From positions 53,772,291 to 53,836,290 of the forward strand of contig OX419755.1 of assembly GCA_948567375.1 (NCBI GenBank): a DNA stretch of 64,000 bases, in the 5' to 3' direction. Origin of the DNA: Lunularia cruciata (taxonomy: Eukaryota > Streptophyta > Marchantiopsida > Lunulariales > Lunulariaceae). Both the position numbers and the translations under genes were made by a program. Of the stretch, positions 58,219 to 64,000 are shown piece after piece; the first letter of the stretch is position 1; each line of letters opens with the position of its first letter. The notes below the pieces were generated by a model. It was not told the origin of the DNA, did no database searches, and saw only the letters and a program-made list of their open reading frames with translations.

Positions 58219-59169
58219 TGTCATGCTATTTGTAGCGTTGCACATAAATTGCTTGGACTTTGGAGTAGTAGTGTTGGTAGTCAAGAGTAATTTGGTAGCT
58301 ACTCATAGATTACTTATGGACGGTCAGATTTTGTGTTTGGAGTACTGATTACATGGTGAGGCCCACTATAACAATATGGAGTTTGGCAACATAGTTAGTA
58401 AGGTAAACAAAGTAGAGAATAAGCCAAATTAGCCCAGAATATTGTAGAAGCATCTAGGAAGCTTCTCGTCTAGCTTAACTTGCACCCCAAGCAAGTAGCT
58501 TCTAGAAGGAAGTTTCTAGAAGCTTCCAACTAGCTTAGCTTGCTTGCCAAGTAGGCGGCTTCTGGAAGAAAGCTTCTTGGTTAACTTTGCTTACACTCTA
58601 AGAAAGCGGTTCAAGGAAGCTTCTTGAGAAGCTTCTCAAGGGCCTTGTATGCTACCTATAAATACCAAAGCCGAAGCTCATGCTAGGCATTTGGAGTTTT
58701 TCCACATTCAAGTGTCCCAATGTGAGTTTCCATTCTCCTATTTCTCTCCTTGGTCTTGGTCTTTTACACCCACAGTCACTTAAACGCTATTTGCACCATT
58801 GGATGTGCCATCAATGGGACCATTAGGGTTGGAGACCAACGGGTATACTTTCAAAGTGAAGCTTTAGGGAGCTCAATTCTTTGATGTTGAGCCTTCAAGT
58901 TCTTGGCTATGGTGGACAAAGGCAGGCAAGTGTCACTTGAATTCTCTTAGCTAGAGTAGGTGTGGCTTGACTGTAATCAATGCCTAGTTGTTGGTAGATC
59001 ATGGAGTGATAGATCAAGTATTGATCTGATTGAGTGTGATTTGAGTTGTGTTAACAAATTGATTATTGTGGCACTTTAAAGTCCATGTATGACTTATGTG
59101 TGAGTTATGTTTCTATAATGTGTAGTGTTAATAGAAATATATGTTGTGGAGCAATGTATATACACTACA
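58219..59169 (+). repeat. Solo LTR of MTase/PHD family, itself interrupted
   Basis: TGTCATGCTATTTGTAG to ACACTACA. It contains core plus terminal module in one unit (module from 59067, TGTGGCACTTTAAAG). TSD AGAT at 58215-58218 and 59170-59173 (or 5 bp AAGAT if the LTR ends one base earlier). A chromovirus A solo LTR is inserted at 58367. Without it the LTR is about 544 bp, close to the 555 bp at 11411-11965. Confidence 0.85.
58367..58768 (+). repeat. Solo LTR of chromovirus A family nested in the MTase-family LTR
   Basis: TATAACAATATGGAG to GGTCTTTTACA, 402 bp, with a perfect 5-bp TSD CCCAC (58362-58366, 58769-58773). It contains HSE-like TTCTAGAAGCTTC at 58514-58526 and a TATA box TATAAATA at 58657-58664. 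Confidence 0.93.
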
Positions 59170-59173
59170 AGAT

Positions 59174-62100
59174 AGCAATAAGAGATGGGAGTTTTGGTTA
59201 TGCTCAACTAAGTCAAGACAAGCAAAATGGAAGGTAGTGAATTTTTTGTGGCAAGAGGAATGAAGTTAAGGAAATTGTAACCATGCACACTTCAAGTAAT
59301 TGAGTTCCAACTTTGAGAAATTGAAAATTTAGTTTCAACAATGGATAGCCAATCAATTGAGCAAGTTATTTCTCCTCCTATTCTTGCTTTCTCTCTTGTT
59401 CTTCCAATACTTTCTCCTTGTCTTGATTCCATTTCCACATGCATTTCATCACACATTATGATTCACCTAGACTTCTTATTTCTAAGTTGCTTTGTCCTAA
59501 CTCTCAATCTACATCCATCTCATTACAAGGTCTAGTCCAAACTCTCAATCTAATTTCATTTCATCACATAACCTTAAATTCCAAGATCTTTTGAAAATGG
59601 CCTTATCTATACCGCCTAGTCATGTGAGAAAATTGGTGCTTTGTCTTCACATAAGCAAATTGGTTGTTAGTAATCTTGAAAATTGGTTCTTAGTACTTTT
59701 GGAAGCAAATTAAAATTGGATGAGATAGGTTTTGGATGGTTCTTTACCATTATTCTCAATTCTTGACTACTTGGAGGACAAAAAACACTTCAAACAAACA
59801 CATGGTGATTGTTCCAAGAAGCCCATTCAAAACAGCATAACATTCTCCTACATGACCACTTATCTTGTGAAATTTGGGAAGGGGTTTCTAGAGACCATGA
59901 ATGGCAAGAAATTGTACAAAAAGTGTGCAATACATGTAATCCTACAAATAGACCCAAGATTTGAAAGAAAAGTGTATCAAGGAGGGTCTAACCAAGGACA
60001 ATATTAAAAAGAGATGGAGAAGCATAGATAAGTCAAATTATCAATGTCCACATTTTCACAAAATCAATAGCATATTTGGAGTCATGGTGAATATTTCTCT
60101 TATTGTACCCTTAAGTATGGGAGTTAGAAATTTAATTAACATATGTGATTTGTTGGGCACAAGTGAAGAAATAAGGGAAGAAATTGCATCAAGAGTATCT
60201 ACAATTGTACAAGAGGAGTTTAGGAAGGAGGAAGAATAGTCTCCAAGGACAATCTATATCCTTCTATGATCTCCATTATGCAAGAAGAGGCAAGTAGAGT
60301 ACCTTTGGAGTATCCTCATAGGTTATAATCAGAAGCTATTTGTGTTCCATCTCCAAAAGCCACAAGAACCAATGATGGTCCATCAATGAAAGTCATAGAG
60401 CAAGAATGGAGGAGTCTTAATTTGTTGATAATCCCTCTCTTGAAGCCATTGAGGAGGATAATATAGCAAAAGGAGTCAAAGAAGTAGAGCCGGAGTGTCA
60501 TGTGAAAAAAAAATACTCTAAGAGATTCTCAAAACCTTCCAATTTAGTTTCAAGATTTACTAAAGACTTTGCTAGCTATACAAAGACAAAGAGTGATTCC
60601 TTCGAGGTGAGTGAAAGGTGCAAACTTGCAACTTGCAAAGATCAAAGCTCAGAAGTTTGCCAAGATGGGGAAGATCAAAGCATAGAAGATAGCCAGGATC
60701 CAGAGTTCATGGTAACATTGAATCCAATAAGATGCTAAAGACTAAGAAAATAAGGTCCAAGGTAGAAAAGCATAGATGCAAAATGAAAAATCAAAGCAAA
60801 TCTTTTCTATGAATTTGGAATTAGCAAGAGCTAGAAAGAGTCTAGAAGAGATCACATGTATAATTATGATTTCACAAATAGTTGCAAAGCCCTTAGGAAA
60901 CTATTCTAAGGGCTTTGCAACTATTTTCTCTTCTCATGTACCCCAAGAAACATATGATAAAAATGATGATGATGGAATGTAAGACTCAAATATATGAAGT
61001 AATTCTTGTTTTAAGACTATTGTGGATGTATATATGCATAATTGGGTTTGATTTCTGAAGTCAACATAGTAGCAGATAGGATCACAATCACCAACAATTG
61101 ACAAGAATGCACTTTTTTATTTATTCTTAACAAATTTTTTAAATTGTGGAACTAAATGATCTCATGGGAATCCTTAAATTTCTTTGTCTCAAACATCTAC
61201 CATAGTCATCATACTTGAGTTATTAATGAAGTGCTTTATATTTTTGTAAAAAATAAAGTGATGCACTTGTTTGAGGGTGTCAAGTTAAAACCATGAATTG
61301 CATCATTGTACCAAAGGTAATGAACTTTTATGCTCAATGTGTCATGTGCTTAGTAAAATAGTCTCTACTAATCCTATAAAAAGTCATAACCACTCACAAC
61401 CAAAATTTTATCAAAAAGAGAATTTTTTACTCAATAGTTTTACAAGTTGAGGAAGACATGACAACAAGATAATCTAGACTCACATATTTTGGGAGAGCCT
61501 AGTTCCAAAATGTATCAACTATTGTTAATGAAGGAGTCTTTGAGGTCTTAATAAAATTCAATTAAGGTTTTGGTCAATCCCTCCAATGCCAACGAGATGA
61601 AAGGTATTTAGAATTGGGACAAGGTGTGTGGTGTGTAGTGCAAGGCAAGTTTCTGAGCTGCTAGGAAAAGGTAAAGCATCTTTATTTTTGAACCATCAAA
61701 TGCTTTGGTGAACAGCATGTACAACTACTACTCTTTTGGCAGACATCTCATATAGCTACTAATCTAGCAAGATATGTATAAAGAGAGTGTAGTTTAGAAG
61801 AAAAAAAATTTCATTTGGAGGATCATTTAGCCAACCCAAAAAACATATTTTAATGGCTCATTTCCAAATTCTTTCCAAAGATCTTGTGGTTTGTTGTGTA
61901 TTTGTCTTGGTTGACTGGCTCCATGATCATCAACAACTTTCATCTAGTTAATTTGTTGATTTTGTTGAGAATTTCATATGCTAAATGGTGAAAATTCCTT
62001 TTTTCTCTCCACCTAAGTGATTGTCTCAACTCTTGTTGGTTCAACCTCTAAAGGTAAGATCAAAGATTAAAGCTTAGATTTCAATAATGCAATATCTTCT

Positions 62101-62371
62101 ACTTGACCTTGAGGTTTAATGGCATTACATACATTCAATTTTCTTGTTGGTCTTTCTTAGGAATGTCCCTAGATGTCTATCTACATTGTTTTAAAGTGCA
62201 TGACTAACAAGAGATTGAGAGAACCTTTCTGCTAAGTCTGGTTGCAATCTAGAAATTGAGAGAACAGTTCTATTAAATTTGGTTTCAATGAGCTATGTTT
62301 CCAGATCAAGATGTCAATTAACAATGGGTGATTGCTTGATTTTCTACTTGATCATTGTAAGAGAGCTCTTT
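59174..62371 (+). other. Interval with small, possibly decayed coding pieces
   Basis: Plus-strand frames at 59732-60007, 59961-60239, 60502-60738 and 60776-60982 are Lys/Glu/Ser-rich and may be parts of one decayed gene (for example KRWRSIDKSNYQ near 60010, EEIREEIASRVSTIVQEEF near 60170). I recognise no domain and they change frame. A perfect hairpin lies at 60876-60926. The rest (60983-62371) is AT-rich with nothing seen. Confidence 0.35.
60876..60926. repeat. Perfect hairpin, 21-bp arms and 9-nt loop
   Basis: AAATAGTTGCAAAGCCCTTAG and its exact reverse complement (60906-60926) flank GAAACTATT. It lies inside the small frame 60776-60982. Confidence 0.95.
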
Positions 62372-62376
62372 CTTAT

Positions 62377-62802
62377 TGCAACAATATAGAGTTTAGCGAC
62401 GAAGTTAGTTGGACTCACAAAGTAGCACATAAGACAAATTTGCCTAGAATATTCCAAAAGTATCTAGGAAGCTTCTTGTGAAGCTTCCTGGCTAGCTTAG
62501 CTTGCACCTCAAGTAAGTAGCTTCTAGAAGGAAACTTCTAAAAGCTTCCAACTAGCTTAGCTTGCACGCCAAGTAGGCGGCTTCTAGAAAGAAGCTTCTT
62601 GAGAAGCTTCCTAGTTAACTTGGCTTGCACTCTAAGAAAGCGGCTTGAGGAAGCTTCTTGAGAAGCTTCTCAAGGGCCTTGTATGTGTCCTATAAATACC
62701 AAAGGCAAAGCTCATGCTAGGCATTTGGAGTTTTCTCTCATTTGAGTGTCCCAATGTGAGTTTCCATTCTCCTATTTCTCTCCTCGGATTCAATCTTTTA
62801 CA
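62377..62802 (+). repeat. Solo LTR of chromovirus A family
   Basis: TGCAACAATATAGAG to ATCTTTTACA, 426 bp (same length as the 5' LTR at 27232-27657), with perfect TSD CTTAT (62372-62376, 62803-62807). HSE-like GAA/TTC blocks occupy 62468-62670; TATA box TATAAATA at 62691-62698. Confidence 0.93.
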
Positions 62803-64000
62803 CTTATAGTCTTAACATGTCAAATTTACCAATGAGAAAATCAGGATAAGCTTGCAACCTCTTTCCTTCATGTTGTGACCAATAAACTACATGTGTGGTA
62901 AACCTTATTTATCTACACATTGAATTCATAACTATGCATGATGCTACATTATCAATCACTTCTTTAATCCACATCTTTTCTTGTTCAAAAGGCATTACTT
63001 TTTAGAAAACCCTCTTTAGACTGGAACTTCTCAAGTCATTCCTCTTGTTGCACTAGCTGATTAAATACCCAAATCAAGAGGAACTTATGCATGTGAAGGG
63101 TAGTTTACTTGGTAACAACACATCATAAAAATTATAAGCTATGGTCGTAACTTCCATATTCTCCTTCTCCATTCTCAAAAATCTTTCCTTTTGTGAATTT
63201 TGTAAGCATTTATGAACATGGAAGATCAAGTTCAAGTTGTCCCAAAAAATTATGGATCTGCTATATTCTCCCTATTGGAATATTGGAGCTATGAGAAGAA
63301 AAGTATGAACAATAGTGTGGACAATGAGCTCCCTAAATTATGAGTAATGCCTTGATACAACAAACCTTGATGAAGAGAGGAAATGAAGGAAAAAAAATCT
63401 TAACTAAAATTGAATTATTAAATCAGAAATGATACTCTTAATATCTGAAAGATGTTCTTTTGACAATTGACATCAAATGAAAAAACACTACCTTCTCTCA
63501 TTGCAAATAAAAAATTGGAAATTTTTGAGCATATACCCTACTCTCACCAAATCCCTTAACCCAACACACACCAACAAAGGAAACCCTACAAACAACAACA
63601 AACACACCTACATAATTTGTAAAAAAACTTGGGGCCTAGACTTCCATAAGAGAAAAGTCATATAGTTATATTCACTTTTTTACAAGAATACATCAGGCTT
63701 ACTGTGGAAGGCAAGACATTGTTTCATTACATTATTTCTTAAGAATTCTCTATCATTCTCAATCACATTTACATGTTGGATTGTTTGAGAATGGTCATCC
63801 AACTCCCTTAAAAATAGTCCGCCTTCCTCTATCCACATATCATGATTGTTAATGAGAAAATTTTGTAAGATAATGCATACACTATCATTGTCTACAAAAT
63901 AATAGCAGGTTTTTTTAACTCATATGAAACTCGTGTGTTGTAAAATAAAAGTTAGGGTTCAAAATGGGGTTAAATTTGTTGTTTTTATAGCAAAGGAATA
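62803..64000. other. AT-rich interval to window end, no gene seen
   Basis: A short frame at 63477-63665 has no recognisable motif. Nothing else supported. Confidence 0.4.

Noticed and set aside
60876..60926. miRNA precursor
   Set aside because: The hairpin is too short for a usual plant precursor and the arms are perfectly paired; kept only as an inverted repeat.

Overview
The window looks like a repeat-rich nuclear segment of a land plant. It is AT-rich, has almost no recognisable host genes, and is built mostly of nested Ty3/Gypsy LTR retrotransposons, solo LTRs and one FAR1/Mutator-like transposase relic. Two elements use PBSs matching the TGGTATCAGAG pattern expected for initiator-Met tRNA, one uses a Tat/Athila-type PBS, and two chromoviruses are present. 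I cannot name the species. A seed-free plant would fit, but that is a weak inference.

Layout. (1) 1-11410 is a damaged plus-strand Gypsy element (called the MTase/PHD family here) that has lost its middle. It carries a truncated minus-strand piece and a full young copy (2929-10756) of a second, Tat/Athila-like Gypsy family. The young copy has LTRs that differ at one position in 692, a TSD of GGCC, an uninterrupted 1608-residue Gag-Pol and an extra upstream zinc-knuckle ORF. (2) 11411-21354 is a minus-strand MTase/PHD element inserted, with TSD TCTA, into the 3' end of the plus-strand relative. Its decayed polyprotein reads gag, protease, C5-cytosine DNA methyltransferase, RT, RNase H, integrase and PHD finger. 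(3) 22135-27657 is a decayed minus-strand chromovirus whose LTRs carry heat-shock-element-like arrays upstream of a TATA box. (4) 27658-42380 is low-copy-looking sequence with one three-exon gene model of unknown function (36785-38623, minus) and several perfect palindromes. (5) 42495-44810 is a FAR1/MULE transposase pseudogene split by a solo LTR. (6) 46223-53833 is a decayed plus-strand chromovirus interrupted by two solo LTRs. (7) 53834-64000 is AT-rich sequence with four more solo LTRs, one nested in another, and a perfect 21-bp hairpin.

The most notable content is the retrotransposon that combines a DNA methyltransferase (a chromatin writer) with a C-terminal PHD finger (a possible chromatin reader). 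DNMT capture by retrotransposons has been described for dinoflagellates and charophyte algae. I do not know of a described land-plant Gypsy family with both domains. All copies here are broken by stops and frameshifts, so function must be inferred from the family. Two other points stand out: the accessory zinc-knuckle ORF in the young Tat-like element, and the HSE-like arrays of the chromovirus LTRs. Domain calls come from motif reading alone; no database search was possible.
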